A DNA stretch of 64,000 nt from Liolophura sinensis. Taxonomy: Eukaryota > Mollusca > Polyplacophora > Chitonida > Chitonidae. Below the pieces are notes generated by a model that saw nothing but the letters and a program-made list of their open reading frames with translations, was not told the origin of the DNA and searched no databases. Positions 24,264 to 38,340 of the stretch are shown one piece after another. The stretch covers positions 53,185,187 through 53,249,186 of the forward strand of contig NC_088301.1 in assembly GCF_032854445.1 (NCBI RefSeq), given 5' to 3'. Each line of letters begins with the position of its first letter. The first letter of the stretch is position 1. The translations under genes were made by a program, and so were the position numbers.

Positions 24264-25963
24264 TATAATCGTAAGCAGGACAGCTAGGCCAAATGATTAA
24301 AACTATCTCATGTCATGTTCCGAATTTAAACGCAGAACTGCAGGTCTCCTTACTTAACTTATAAAGAGTGAGAAACTCAGGTAAGTGACCTGGAGGACAC
24401 GTCTTACAAAGCCGTCGTTACTCACGGGTCCAACCTGATTTCGTACCAACCATGTAGTGTCAAAATGTGAAAATTGTTCATTAATCATTCATTCATTGAA
24501 TGTCAGCATATTAAAATAGAACACCGAACCCATATAGATGGACTATCTACCAGCAGGTTGGTGGCAGTCTTCAGCACGGTGTAAAACACCACTGAAATAA
24601 ATTCATAGGTTTGACCGTTCAGCTTCCTCGCAAGGACCAGGAGGTGATAAATAACATGGAGCCATAACATGGATGATATGCTGATATTTTCCAATATCTA
24701 AAGTTTAAAGTGCTACAATGACACTGTTATATTTGAAGGTTAGACACATTCTGATCATTTTTCCCAAAACAAAGATATTACCTGAATGCTGTATTTTTCA
24801 CTATTCATGCTAAAGTCTTATTCAAGCCTATCTTGCTTGGGTTAAATTTGGTTTGTTTTCACCTCCAGTACTCTAGTCACGTGACTACAGAGCGTGCTGA
24901 TGATTGGCTCAGAGCAGCTATTACTTCAAATAAAATACAAACAATTGTAAATTGTGCCCGGCAAACCCTAGTGAAGCACATTTACCACATAAACCGAATA
25001 CCACATAAATCCTTCCACATCTAAAGTATTGATTGATGTGATTTGTTCACCATGATGGAATATATTACAGTCAAGATTAAATAAGCTAATGTTGAGAATA
25101 AAGCCCTTAGTGAGCTTGTTCTATCCCATAGCAGTGGAACAGATATACTAAAAAAGCAAAACATAGTAGACATGATAAATTATAGTAGACATGCAGAGTT
25201 TTAAATTGTTCTTAAAATAAAATAATGCGTCATGGTAATGTAATAGTGTGTGTCCAACATAGGACCAAGTAGGAGCTAAATTTCAATAAATATTTATTGG
25301 CCTTGGATTTAAATACATGCAGAGAGTACATTAATTAACTAGCCATAGATTTGTTGGTGATTTATTCCAATCTTCTGCGCATTATATATATAGGGAATAA
25401 AAGGATAAGTTGATTCTATATGTAGGCCTAGGAAAATTTAAAGGTCAACCTCTAGGATTGTATGATGAATGTGATCCATTTTGGTCAAATGAATTGAGTA
25501 ACTCGGTGGGATACATTCTAGATGATGAAAGAATTTATGTGACCATAATAAAGTTGAATACAGAATCAGGTCAGTAAGTGGTAGAATTTGAAGATGGCAG
25601 AAAAGATGTGCGGTATGTTGAAGCCTTTTGGATAGAGTGATACTTAGTGGAACAAAGTGGGCCATTTAAGTCTTTCTCCAGCGAAGTTAAATGTCATTGT
25701 AAAATGAAATTGAGATATACGGTCTTTAATGAGAGTAGGTTAAAAAGTTGATTTTACTTGTACTTAAGACCAGTGGCTCAGAAATATGTTACTTACGAAG
25801 GGTATCCATCACACAAAAGGCCCAGACATCAGAAAAAAGCGAAGTTATTCACAGATTTTACCCAAGCCAGTGGAGCACACTTGACGCCACATTATACCAT
25901 GACATGAATGACCATAAGAATTACAGGAATGAGTTATGTGACTGTAGGCCTGTACAACAACAG

Positions 25964-26370
25964 GCCTGTGACTGAGGTGGTTAGCAGTGCAATGACCGAG
26001 AAACCACTCACCAATTAGGTGGCTGTAAGCTCAAGTCCAGTTTAATCAACGACTGGCTCTGATAGCACACTATCCAGGGTCGGGTCACACTTAAGTTGGT
26101 AAACGAGAAAGTTGTAACTTCTTCCTGTGGCGTTTAGCATGAAGGGGATAGTGCAACGACTGGTAGACTCGTATCAGTATAATGGCTTGGGAGGGCAGCT
26201 TACTTGCCTTGGGTAAGTCATCTCAGTGAAGCAGCACTAGATAAAAGAGCAGTGGAAATCCGCCCTGCAACAAAGAGGCACGTTACATGCATTCTAAGGA
26301 CGCCTTTGTCATCCTGTGACTAACAAACTAAGTACGACGTTAAACCCCAAGAACTCATTCACTCATTTTT
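25964..26370 (+). mobile_element. SINE family B copy fused behind a family A-like head
   Basis: From about 26050 the sequence follows family B closely (GTCGGGTCACACTTAAG-like head region, GAAGGGGATAGTGCAACGAC, GTGAAGCAGCACTAGATAAA, tail AGTACGACGTTAAACCCC). Directly before it, 25964-26045 resembles a diverged family A tRNA head (GCAATGACCGAGAAACCACT, then GTAAGCTCAAGTCCAG). This is either a nested insertion or a chimeric SINE. Confidence 0.7.
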
Positions 26371-26879
26371 ATTAACTTTCTCACAGAGCCATTTCAGCCT
26401 GATTGGAAAAGAAATGTATGCTGCCGAAATGGAAGTATAAACCATTGGCTTTCTTGCTCAAATGACGTGATATAAAGCTTCATCTCACAGTATGCCGCTA
26501 GTGTGGCTAGCTTGTGTACATTTTTGCCCTGCCTTTCCAAATATTGAACATATTACATCTGAGACAAAGTGTACCTTACAGTATTAGCGTATCATGACGG
26601 TTCTTCAGAGCTATATGAAGAATATATATAATCACTTATGTAGTACATATAAGCTTTGACTGATCGGCTTTCTGCAAATGACTTCAGCTAGATTCAGCCC
26701 AAGTTCAAGACGCATTTAAAAATGCCTTGTACGTAAACAAAACAGCTCATATTAGAATAGCTGTTACATTCCAGGTATGAGTATATGTAGCTACATCCGG
26801 TATTAGTGAATTTGTCATGAATGGAATTTCAGCACTTAAGTAGGACTTAAGTAGCACTTAAGATAATCTTTTGTGTGGT

Positions 26880-27087
26880 GCAGTGACCCTGGAGCCTCTT
26901 ACCAGTGCTGTCGCTGTGAGTTTAAGTCCAGCTCATGCTGGCTTCCTCTCCAGCTGTATGTGGGAAGGTCTGCAGCAACTTGCAGATGGTTGTGGGCTTC
27001 TCCTGTGCTCTGCCGGCTTTCCTCCCATCATCATATAAGTGAAATATTCTTGAGTATAGTGTAAAACGCCAATGAAATAAATAAATT
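26880..27087 (+). mobile_element. SINE family A, 5'-truncated
   Basis: It begins inside the tRNA-like head (CAGTGACCCTGGAGCCTCTT) and continues through the body to the tail (GTGAAATATTCTTGAGTATA) and an AATA run. It lacks the A box, so it is unlikely to be transcribed from its own promoter. Confidence 0.85.
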
Positions 27088-27961
27088 AAGCAATCATTCA
27101 GTTTGAGAGCATAATTAAAAGCAAAGGTAGAAAGAATAAAGTTTGTCTTCAAGTTGCCCTTATAACTGTATGCAAGAAAAGTATTATTATGCCATGTGTC
27201 TGAATGGGGGGAGGGGGGGGGGTACCTGTGAAAATAAAACAAATAATTTCACTTATTAAAAAAGCATCCACATGTTCAGATGATTGGGGAAAGGTACATT
27301 GTACGTAAAGTTTACAAGAAATCAGTGCAATACTTTAGCATTCGTATATACATGACAATTCATTTTTGCACTAAGTACCTGAATGGAATAGTTATTTAAT
27401 TAAGGAAATTAAGCATAAATTTTCAAGTTTTGTTGATAGGGAAGATGTATGCCATGTAAGTTTCATGGAAGTCAGTTGAATACTTCAAGAGGCATTGCAT
27501 TGACAAAATCTGATTACTGTTATGCTATTAAAATCCAGCTGGTAGTAATTAAATATATATGAGTTTAGATGATAGACAAGATTGTCGTAAATTTCATCAA
27601 AAATCAATTTGGTAGTTTGGGAGGAGTGGCATGGACAATAACTGGTCTGCAGAGAGACAGAGTACCAACATCCCTCCATTTCTGAATTTATTGGGGTAGG
27701 GGAGGTGTGGTTGAGAGGGTATGAAAAAGAAGCATCTCATACCAAGACCATGTCATATTCACTCGAGTTATACATTTGTGAGTTGTCAACAAACAAGTGT
27801 AAACATAACTTTAAAGAAAATTTTGAGATAATTAATGTACACTGACAGTAGTTTCTGTAGTCATGACGGTAGTCAGGATGTGAATTAGGGGTGGAGTGCT
27901 CATTTTTTAGACTTACTATCTTTTGTTTTGCTTTTCTTTCCTTTTTCAAATTCAGTTTACA

Positions 27962-28222
27962 ACCGAGGGCTCAGTCGGTTAGCGTGCTAGCACAGCGTAG
28001 TGACCCAGAAGCCTCTCACCAATGTGGTCGCTGTGAGTTCAAGACCAGCTCATGCTGGGTTCCTCTCCGGCCGTAAGTGGGAAAATCTATCAGCAACCTG
28101 CGGATGGTGGCGGGTTTCCTCCTGTGCTGTGCCCAGTTTCCACCCACCATAATGCTGGCTGCCGTTGTATAAGTGAAATATTCTTGAGTATGGCGTAAAA
28201 CACCAATCAAAAGAAATTAAAA
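27962..28222 (+). mobile_element. tRNA-derived SINE, family A, just upstream of NOL8
   Basis: Nearly complete: A box GGCTCAGTCGGTTAG, B-box-like GAGTTCAAGACC, body GGCCGTAAGTGGGAAAATC, tail CTTGAGTATGGCGTAAAACA and an A-rich end. It ends about 120 bases before the NOL8 start codon, so it lies in the promoter or 5' UTR intron of NOL8. Confidence 0.88.
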
Positions 28223-28343
28223 AAATGAAAATAAAACATTTACACCCAGTTATGGGCTTTATTCATCAAGCAAATATTGATCTTACTTGTACTCCACAGG
28301 AATGTTTTTATTCACTCAAATATACTTTTGTAGGTGGACAGGA

Positions 28344-31300
28344 ATGGCAGAGAAAAAGCGTATTTTTGTGGGAGGTCTTTTTCCAGGAGTCACCGAAAGA
28401 GAACTAGTACAGAGGTTTGCCAAGTTTGGGACAGTTGACCGAGTGGAAATAAAAAGGCGCAGAGACGACACTGGTAAGCACTTCACTAAGTTTCAAGTTG
28501 TTCTCATGTTCAACATTCATTTTTATTTAAGGGCTCATTTAAATTTTTAAACTGTGGCTAGATTGAACAAGTCTTATAATTGAAATTCATAGAACCATGC
28601 AGGGACCATGACAGATTTTCAGTTTATTGAACCATCTTCATTGGATACCTGTTGTTACCTCTGCCATGTCAATACTCTCTTCCTTTGTTTACAAACTGAA
28701 GTCTTAAAGTCAGTCAAAGCTGGAGTCACGTAGGTGAAATATGATACCAGTCAAAGTAATATACAAAATCACAGCATGTTATTCACAGTAGGTGTAAAAA
28801 TTTGATGTGGCACAGTGTATTTTAGTGTTTATGTAAGTTGCCAATAACTTGGTTCATCTTCAAACAGGTTGAGGATAGAATTGCGATTTTATTATGTTCA
28901 ACTGTTTTATTAAGGGATTCCAGAATATTTATGTTGACTTATTGTGACGTGGGAAATGAACAAAACACACACACAGCTTGTGGTGGCGAGGTCTTCATGT
29001 AAATAATTTTATTCACTGGTCCCGTGAATAACTCTATGAACATAAACACAGAATGTGACATAAGTAATGTTGCACGGATACGTTCATTTCAAACATATGC
29101 AATAAACAATTTGCGTAGATTAGAAAATACTGCATATTAAAGTACTATAGCCCAGAGCGATGGTTATGAATTACTATCGTATATACAGTTACTAGTATAC
29201 CCAGTCTCATATACACAGTTATACACAATAAACCCTTGGCAAAGTGTGCGCACCATTATATTTTCTCAACGCAAACTATAAACCAAACGAATCAAAGTAT
29301 AACAATATTGGTGCAAACGATATGATAAATATATTATCAGACAAATCATGATAAACTTAATTACCCATGTTGACCAGGAACACACCAGGAGATACACAGT
29401 GTGTCCAGCCCAGAATACCGGTTCATCACACAGTCAAGACATCTATGTCTACCTAAATACACAAACATTAATTGTGAAAAGCAAAGTAACCATTAAATGA
29501 TACTAGAGACAAGAAATCCTAATCCGGCAATTTGTATGAATCATGACAGCTGAATTAACAGATATATCTCGTAAGTGTGGTACAATTGTACGACAATTCA
29601 GGGAAACATATCGTCACATAGCCACATTGAAAATTACATGTGCATTAGTGGTAATCCAAAGTCATAACAAAATTGAACATAGAACGAACCATTTATCTCG
29701 CTGAAAGCAATAGAAAAGTCTACAGAATAACATGACGTTATGATGCAGAAATAGGTAAATGACACTGAACATGTGATGATCATCCGTACAACTTGCCCAC
29801 CGGTTTGAACTTTCCGCTAGCTGTAGCCATGTTATTCGGCGGCAGCCATCTTTAGCTAGCACAAGCGAAACGTCGTCACACTAACTGTTATAAATAACCC
29901 ACAAATGCAGGACTATATATAAATGCTAACGAACACTAACTAAAGCTTATTATTGTATGGACAAAATCATGTAAGCAATGTGGTTTCTTCTTACGAGATA
30001 TCGTTGAGAACTCGGCTGTAAAATAATATAAAGCACTCCTTTGAGGATAGCTGCTGACGATAGAGTGACAAGAAATGACGTCATACAGACAGCATCATAA
30101 CATGACATATCCCAAGCGCGTCATAGCTAACCTGTACCGGGGGCGATCAGGGACAGGGGATGTCCGTTATATGGACAACGAGTATAAACAAAAAAAACAA
30201 ATAACTGTCACATTATGGCAGGTTTAGTTATTTGGATATACACAGAAATCATCTTATCATGTTGTGTATGTGTTTTGTGTCCAGGAGCTCCTACCAAGAC
30301 ATTTGCATACGTGGATGGAAATTTTGCCGAGGAAGACCTCAAGAAATGTAAGTGTCTTCCTTAGGGGCAAGAAAGGAAGAAAAAGTTACTTTGTTGATAA
30401 GTTTCAATCCAAGAATTCTGTATACATGTACACTATACCACATTGACTTTTTGAGTGGCACTTACAAGTTCAGAATGACATAACAGGGAATGTTATGCAT
30501 GTACAGCCTATGGATCTTTTAGATTAAGTTAACTATGAGCTTTTGCTCAAATGGAAAACTTCTTTGGTTTGTATGGATCATTCTAAAATCGATAGACAAA
30601 TTTCGACTTCATCAAATACCTGCAGAGTAAATGCTTTACCTGATGAATCTGATATACTTTGCCAGCAAACGTTTGTAATAATGTTCAATTAATTTGATCA
30701 AAAAGGATCTGCTGATTGTTATTACATACTCATCAACAGACTAACACACTTACCCCTGGACTGATTGGATTAACCCTCTTTCCTGTGGCTTATTAGCTTA
30801 TGTTGTGAAAACTGTCAGGGTCACCTTTTATCTGTTATAAACTTTAAAGCTATAAAACTATTTTGGGTGTTGTAGGCATCAGTATTTACAACAAGAATAT
30901 GTGGAAAGGGAGTGTGATGAAATTACAACTTGCAAAGGAAAGTTTTCTGGAAAAGTAAGTATTGATGCTGCATATTGTTAAATGAGATGTTCTTGTGTGG
31001 GGCCGAGTGGGTAACATGGTAGCACTCCACAATGACCTAGGAGTCTCTCATTGGTGCATTCGCTGTGAGGTTTTTATCCCTTGGCCAATTTTTCTGAAGG
31101 CAATTCCCTAGCAGGTAGCCCCATCACAGGTGGTATCTCGAAAGGTACTGCGTGTATTGAACTCAGGCTTTGCATACATGTAAAGCATAATAACACAAGA
31201 GAGATATCCCATCATTGATGTTCTAGATTCGTCTCAATTATTGTAACTTTAAAAATTCATCTCTTTTTTTTCTTGTGTATTGGAATCAATGTTAAAGTAA

Positions 31301-34300
31301 ATGTAAGGGGTGGGATCTCAAATTATCCTACATCAGACAAAATACTCCGCTTTTCATTGGACAATAACGGTCACTTAACAGTTCTCGAATCCTGCAGACG
31401 ACATAGTGTCTGCTAAGTAGGCTATCTCCATTTGCTGGGTTGTGAATACAGTGGTCACATCGCTGATGCGATTCACTTATACATTTGTCTTCTGTACTGG
31501 ATAGATGGGTCATTGCAGGATAAATTCGTTACATGGTGACTCAGTGATAGGATATGGAAATATATGCTGTCAGTAATCCTCATATTGGCACCTCTCCCAA
31601 TATGAGGGTTGACTCATTTTCCTTTTTTTTGTTCAGCTTCAAATTCCAATTCATGCAGTGGCCCTTTTCTGCCTTCTACATAGGGCAATTTTAGAAATAT
31701 TGTATGTGGTACTGATATTAAGAGGAGAAAAGTATGTTGCATGTTGTTCTTTCACAGGCTAAAGCGGGAAATAGCATCAAAAGATGTTGTAAAAGAAGAG
31801 TTTTCATCAGAAGCAACTGTTCCAGCGACCTGCAGGAGAGATGTTAGAAAAGCTGTACCTGGGACACCTTTGGAAGGTGAAAAGGTGAGAGTGTACATGT
31901 TCACTGGCAGTGAAAGTCCCTTGTGTATAGTCCCTACAGATAGCAAAAAAAAAAAAACAAACAAGTAAAACAGTGCATTTAAATTGAACATAGATCTGTT
32001 GAATGCTGTTTAATATGACCTCCAGAGACCGAAGATCAGGGTTCAACTACAGGACTAGCTTGTGTAGATGTAGTTGTATGTACATTGTTCTTAGTGAACA
32101 GCTGCTCACTTTCGACCAGGTGCATGTAACTATGACTACAATCAACAGTGCAGTTGTGTTTTCTAAACATTTACCCCCTTATAAAAAAAAGATATAAAAT
32201 CATGGAGACCATCCACAGATGAACTGTATTCATTTATTATTTTTTTATTAGAATTGACATTGGTTTAAAGTTTCTTTTAAGAAAGTTGCAAGCTATTTTC
32301 TTTCATAACCATCCATCTGGTAGTGTTTAGATTAGTCACATTGGGAAAGGTTAGTTGTTTTTCATATTCTAAACAGTGTTAACATTGTGATGAGATTTAT
32401 GCATGTGCTTTATTTTATTTTTGTTTTTTACAGAACTGGGTGGTTGGAAAATACGGTGCCGTATTGCCTGTTGTTTACATAAGGAGGAAAGACAAGAAAA
32501 AAGTATCCTTAGTGCCATTTTGATCATTGTTATATTTTGGACACTGTAGAGAAGAGTCTTACTCTGTAAATTCGCTATTGAAAATACACAGTTGTTTGTT
32601 TGATTCATATGGTTTGGTATTGATACACTGTATATGACAGTTGGTTTATACTTAGCCCGGGACTGCTATGATTTTGGGTTTGGCAAAAGTTTGTTTGGCC
32701 AAGGATCGACCCAAACTGGCCCTTGCCAAATTTGTTGAGGCTATCAATACAGTGGATTGCTTTGCACATTACCAGGAAATCTCCGGCCCACACGACCAAG
32801 GAAATAACGAATCGACACATTAGTGTCTGCAAACTTTAGTCGTGGAGACATACTGCATGGGTAATTTTTGTCTCAAACACCGTGACAAACTGCTACAGTG
32901 AGCTTTTTAAATCGGACATATTCTGATGTTGAATTTAAACCATCCTTGGCCGAAGAAAATTTTGCCAAACCTAATGTCAGAGCTGTCTTGGACTACTTTA
33001 TACTGAAGTGTTTAGTATCAAATTAATATTCTGCAGTGACCGATTTTGACTTAAGTAAAACCTTAAATTCATTGAAACAATCATCTGATTACATAAGGAA
33101 GATAAAAGAATACATATACAGCAGATTATAATCCCTGCATTTATTAGGATTATGATGGACAGCTGGAAGTGGAAGTTTTAGTCAGTGTTAAATATTTCTT
33201 GATGGTTTTTGTAGATAGCAAAGATGGACCCATCAAAGTACTGCCACAATGTCAAGAGAATAAGAAATGAAGAGAGAGAAGATTCCAGTGATGTTAACAA
33301 CTTGACATGGGGACTGAAAGAAAATGACTCTGAAGTTGTGAAAAGGAGAAAAGGCATATTTCCAGAGTTTAAACCAAAAAAGCGAGTGAAGAAAGACGTG
33401 ACGAACTTCTCATGTGAAGCACAAGTACATGTATTCAATATAAATGAGACAGTCAGTCATCAGAATTTGTCACATGATGTTGTTACAGCCATTCAGGAAA
33501 ACAGTGACTTTGAAATTGTTAAAATTCAGCCAATGCCAGAACCATTGTCTGTGAGGGAGAAGATGCTGAGAATTGCTGGAATGTTGGAAGAAATGCCTGA
33601 AGAAAAAGATCATGATTCAGACTCAGATGCAACAGGAGATATTATTGCCTCTTACAAGCCAAGACAAAGTGTAGATTTATCTGTTGAAATGCAGACATCA
33701 AATTCTCTGTGCAAGTTGAAAGTTGGTACTAAGTCATCAGCATTTGCTGTAAAGTGTGATGATAGACCAACGAAATCTAATGAGTCAAACGGTAAAAGTA
33801 GTCTTCCATTTCCAAACAAAGTAATCGGTGGCTCTACCTTGAGAAGTTCAGAAAATGATCGCTTTTCCGAAGCTCGGGGAAAACCTCAATCATTAACAAG
33901 TCAGGACACGAAATGTGCTAGTCTGAAAACTTTTTCATTTAAGGGAAATATGTTACTCAAGGGCAGCTCAGACGTTCACAAGCAAAATAAACTTGCCACC
34001 AAAGTTTCCTACGATTCCTTCTCGGATTCAGCAGATGAAAATGGAAATATTTTCAAAAATGACATTGTGCCAGTCTCATGCACAAGTGGGGCAGTGTCAC
34101 CAACTCACACGTGTCTGGTAAGGTCCAACAAGAAGGTAAAGTTCTCTGGAGGAATGGATGAATTCTCAAGGGGTTGGATATACAAAGGGGAAGACTTGGT
34201 GCTGCCTGACCCAGCGGAAACTTCCTCCTCTGAAAGTGACTACGACTCAGAAGATTATGAAAGCCTGGCCGCAAGGACACCAAAATCCTCCAGAAAAGCA

Positions 34301-37300
34301 AAAGACTCATCACTGGTTGTGGGTACCAAACATTTCCCTATTTCAAGCACTCCTAAACCTGTAGTTCAAAGTCCAAACAGTCAGATATTAAGCTCAGGTG
34401 TAAAAATTGCTAACAAAATTCGTACCAGAAAGGAACCCTTAGAACCATTGCCATCATTATCATCTATAAGTACATGTAGCAGTCGGAATGAAGAATACTC
34501 TCACACAGAAGTGTATATGGATTGTGACAGTGAAAGTTGTCCTAGTATTGATGAAAGTGTGAATGGCAGCCATCTTGGAAGGAGAGACAATGTTGGTGCT
34601 GGACAGAAACAAAATCTCTTCCCCTTCGAAGCAACAGATTCCTTTAAAAGAAATTTTGACGATCATACTGTTTCAGGAAAAGGAAGCCTGGAACCAAAGA
34701 CAAGTCGAGCAGAGTCCTGTGGTGATTTGCAGGAAAGGATCATGGCAAAGTCAGGCATGTATGTGAAATTGAAGTCATCGTCCAACAAAGTGTCCTATGA
34801 TTCCTCGTCAGATTCAGATGATGAAACTGGAAATATTCTCCCAAAGAGAAAATCAACAGAAAATTGTGACATTGTGCCAGTCTCATGCATAAGTGGGGCA
34901 GTGTCACCAACTCACACGTGTCTGGTAAGGTCCAACAAGAAGGCAAAGTTCTCTGGAGGAATGGATGAATTCTCAAGTGGTTGGATATACAAAGGGGAAG
35001 ACTTGGTGCTGCCTGACCCAGCGGAAACTTCATCCTCAGGAAGTGACTACGACTCAGAAGATTATGAAAGCCTGGCCGCAAGGACACCAAAATCCTCCAG
35101 AAAAGCAAAAGACTCATCACTGGTTGTGGGTACCAAACATTTCCCTATTTCAAGCACTCCTAAACCTGTAGTTCAAAGTCCAAACAGTCAGATATTAAGC
35201 TCAGGTGTAAAAATTGCTAACAAAATTCGTACCAGAAAGGAACCCTTAGAACCATTGCCATCATTATCATCTATAAGTACATGTAGCAGTCGGAATGAAG
35301 AATACTCTCACACAGAAGTGTATATGGATTGTGACAGTGAAAGTTGTCCTAGTATTGATGAAAGTGTGAATGGCAGCCATCTTGGAAGGAGAGACAATGT
35401 TGGTGCTGGACAAGAACTCCTCCCCTTCGAAGGAACAGATTCCTTTAAAAGAAATTTTGACGATCATACTGTTTCAGGAAAAGGAAGCCTGGAATCAAAG
35501 ACAAGTCGAGCAGAGTCCTGTGGTGATTTGCAGGAAAGGATCATGGCAAAGTCAGGCATGTATGTGAAATTGAAGTCATCGTCCACCAAACGTCCACCAA
35601 AGTGTCCTATGATTCCTCGTCAGATTCAGATGATGAAACTGGAAATATTCTCCCAAAGAGAAAATCAACAGAAAATTGTGACATTGTGCCAGTCTCATGC
35701 ATAAGTGGGGCAGTGTCACCAACTCACACGTGTCTGGTAAGGTCCAACAAGAAGGCAAAGTTCTCTGGAGGAATGGATGAATTCTCAAGGGGTTGGATAT
35801 ACAAAGGGGAAGACTTGGTGCTGCCTGACCCAGCGGAAACTTCATCCTCAGGAAGTGACTACGACTCAGAAGATTATGAAAGCCTGGCTGCTAGGACACC
35901 AAAACAGGAAAGTCCCAGAATAGGCAACAAAGAAAACACTGAGAAAGAAGTGCAGATGACAAAGTTGTTAGGAAAGGAAGACGATGTGGATAAACCAGAC
36001 AGTGAAGTACATAGAAAGGTTTTGAAAATAAAAGAGAGCTTCAGTCAAAACAGTAAAGACATTGTTAAAAGTATGAACCAATCTGTGAAATCTTCTGAAG
36101 TATTCCCACCGGATTCAACATCAAGTTCTTCAGACAAGGGGGACAAAGCAGGATGGAGGGAGAATATGTCCTCAAGAAAACAAATTTGTGCAACAGGTGA
36201 ACACAGTTCATTGGAAGCTGTTACAAAATCAAGAAAAATCCCTGGTGTGCAGTCAAGTAGTTCACTGCTTGATAAACACAACAGTGATAATCAGAAGAGA
36301 TTAACATCTTTAAGACAGTTTCAGAAAAAGGCTCAGTCCCAGAAATCCCTGATCCAGCAGGCGCTTAAGGTTGTGGTAAGTAGTGAAGGCTTGAAGTTGA
36401 GGACTTGATGTTGATTTGCATACATTCTGAGTTTTTGGACAAATCTCATCAAATTATCGTGTAAAATTGTTTGTTGATTTACATGAAAAGGTCTTTTACA
36501 AAATGTATAATTTTTTTTAAATAAAGACTTGTACAATTCAGTTGAACTATGTATGAAAAATGCAGATGCACAGGATTGTGGTAACGTAAGTTTTGGATTT
36601 GATCTCTCATTGTTTAGGACAGTGGATCAGGATCAAGCAAAAAGACTGTCTTCTCGTCTGACGATGAGGAGGAAACCCCAGATCCAGAAACAGTTCAGAA
36701 GAATTCGATCTCTAAAGCTGAAAAACAAGAAATCAAGGTTAATATTATTTTCAATTTTATCTACAGCTTTTAACTAGCACATTAGTGTATAAACTGTACA
36801 TGTTACTTCAAACAGATCTTTATTTTACAAAGCATTGCCTAAATTCAGTGGCCATTTGTGGTTTCCTAAAAGATAGATATTCATGTAAGAAAATATTTCC
36901 GTACATGTATGCAAGCAGTATTAACAGCATGGAAACATGTATTGAACTTAAATCACCACTTAAATTATGCATAGACAAACAGGTTTTGGTAGATTTTTTG
37001 TTTATGTCGTTCACATGGTGTTATTAAAAATAGTATTCGTATGATGTAGACAAAATGGCATAATATGTCCCACACTTTTATATGAGAAAAAATAGGCAGC
37101 ACATATTACGGCATGGCCATTTTTTCTGTCGTGTCCATTCATATCCAGGCTGTATCTCCCCAAATTGTTTCCATTGTTACAATGCACCTACAAGATGACA
37201 ATGTGCCGTGATTCACATTGGTTCATTTCTGGAGAATAAATGGTAACCAGATAGCTATTTCCCTGATATACAGTATATTGTATACATGCAGATAAGTGTA

Positions 37301-38297
37301 AACTTTGTTACTGGGCTACAACTCCGAATAATACAACTATAAATGTGCAGTTTTTATTTTTGCTGGATTCTAGGCAGTGGTGTAACTTAATTTTTGTTTG
37401 GTGCCTGCCATCAGGGCAGCCTGCACCTCAAGTCAAACTACCCTGGAAAGGGCCTGCCATCAGGATAGGTAATAGCCTTAATTTTCCTTCCCACAGCCAT
37501 TGTTCGACAGAGCCAAGCATTACCAACAAAAATGCAGTTGACGGAATCGATGACACAATAAAGCACAAGCATAACATATATTATATGAATTGATCATTCT
37601 CCCGTCTTGGTCATACTAGTTCAATTAAATTAAATAATTTCATTTTTAACAGTTTCTAATATTTACCCGCCCTGTTTCTGGTTTCTGGTGTGCATTAAAG
37701 AGAATAGGACCTTTACTCCCTCTCCTAACGGCCAACTTCGTTTCGCAAAGTGCCTACATTACGAATTGAGTATCAGAAATTGTTGAAAACAGACCTCAGT
37801 GTTTAATTTAACTGAGCTATGGTCATACAGCCTATTGCCATCAGATGATAGAGAACTGGTAGCTTTACATTTGTTTGGATTTTTCAGAGCAATGTTTGTT
37901 AGAAAATGATGCACGGCACAAAATTCCACCTTCTCTTTAGCAACGGATTTAACTTAAAAATACAAACTCTCCTGTGTCAGGATTCTCGTACTGGATGTAT
38001 GCATTTTGGTTACCGTACAGCAAGGAACCGAGTCATGGAGAACGCAGAAAACTTCCTTACCCATTGGCGGAACTCTTGTTTGGCAGAACAAGTTTGTCGA
38101 GTTACAAGAACAACAGAAGAGTAAACTGGTAATGCCGAACATACATTGGACATCACGAGTTTAATTTATTTGTAAAGGAGAAGATGGATATGGAGAAATA
38201 ATGGCTGCCCGATCGGGCAGGCTACGCGAGTCTATAACATGCCCGCAGCGAATTTTGCATTTGGTATGCGGGCAGGCGTTAAGTTATACCACTGCCA

Positions 38298-38340
<43 letters not shown>

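Larger units (their letters stand above)
23037..28333. other. Spacer between CENP-P and NOL8, mostly repeats
   Basis: Apart from the candidate exon at 23535-23590 and the mobile elements listed separately, I see no conserved coding sequence. A short family A tail remnant lies near 24560-24605. The promoters of both divergent genes should lie here; no TATA box or other core element could be assigned. Confidence 0.5.

Noticed and set aside
34740-35845. Minus-strand and alternative-frame open frames of 60-126 codons over the NOL8 repeat
   Set aside because: They are shadows of the conserved plus-strand coding frame and recur only because the DNA is repeated.
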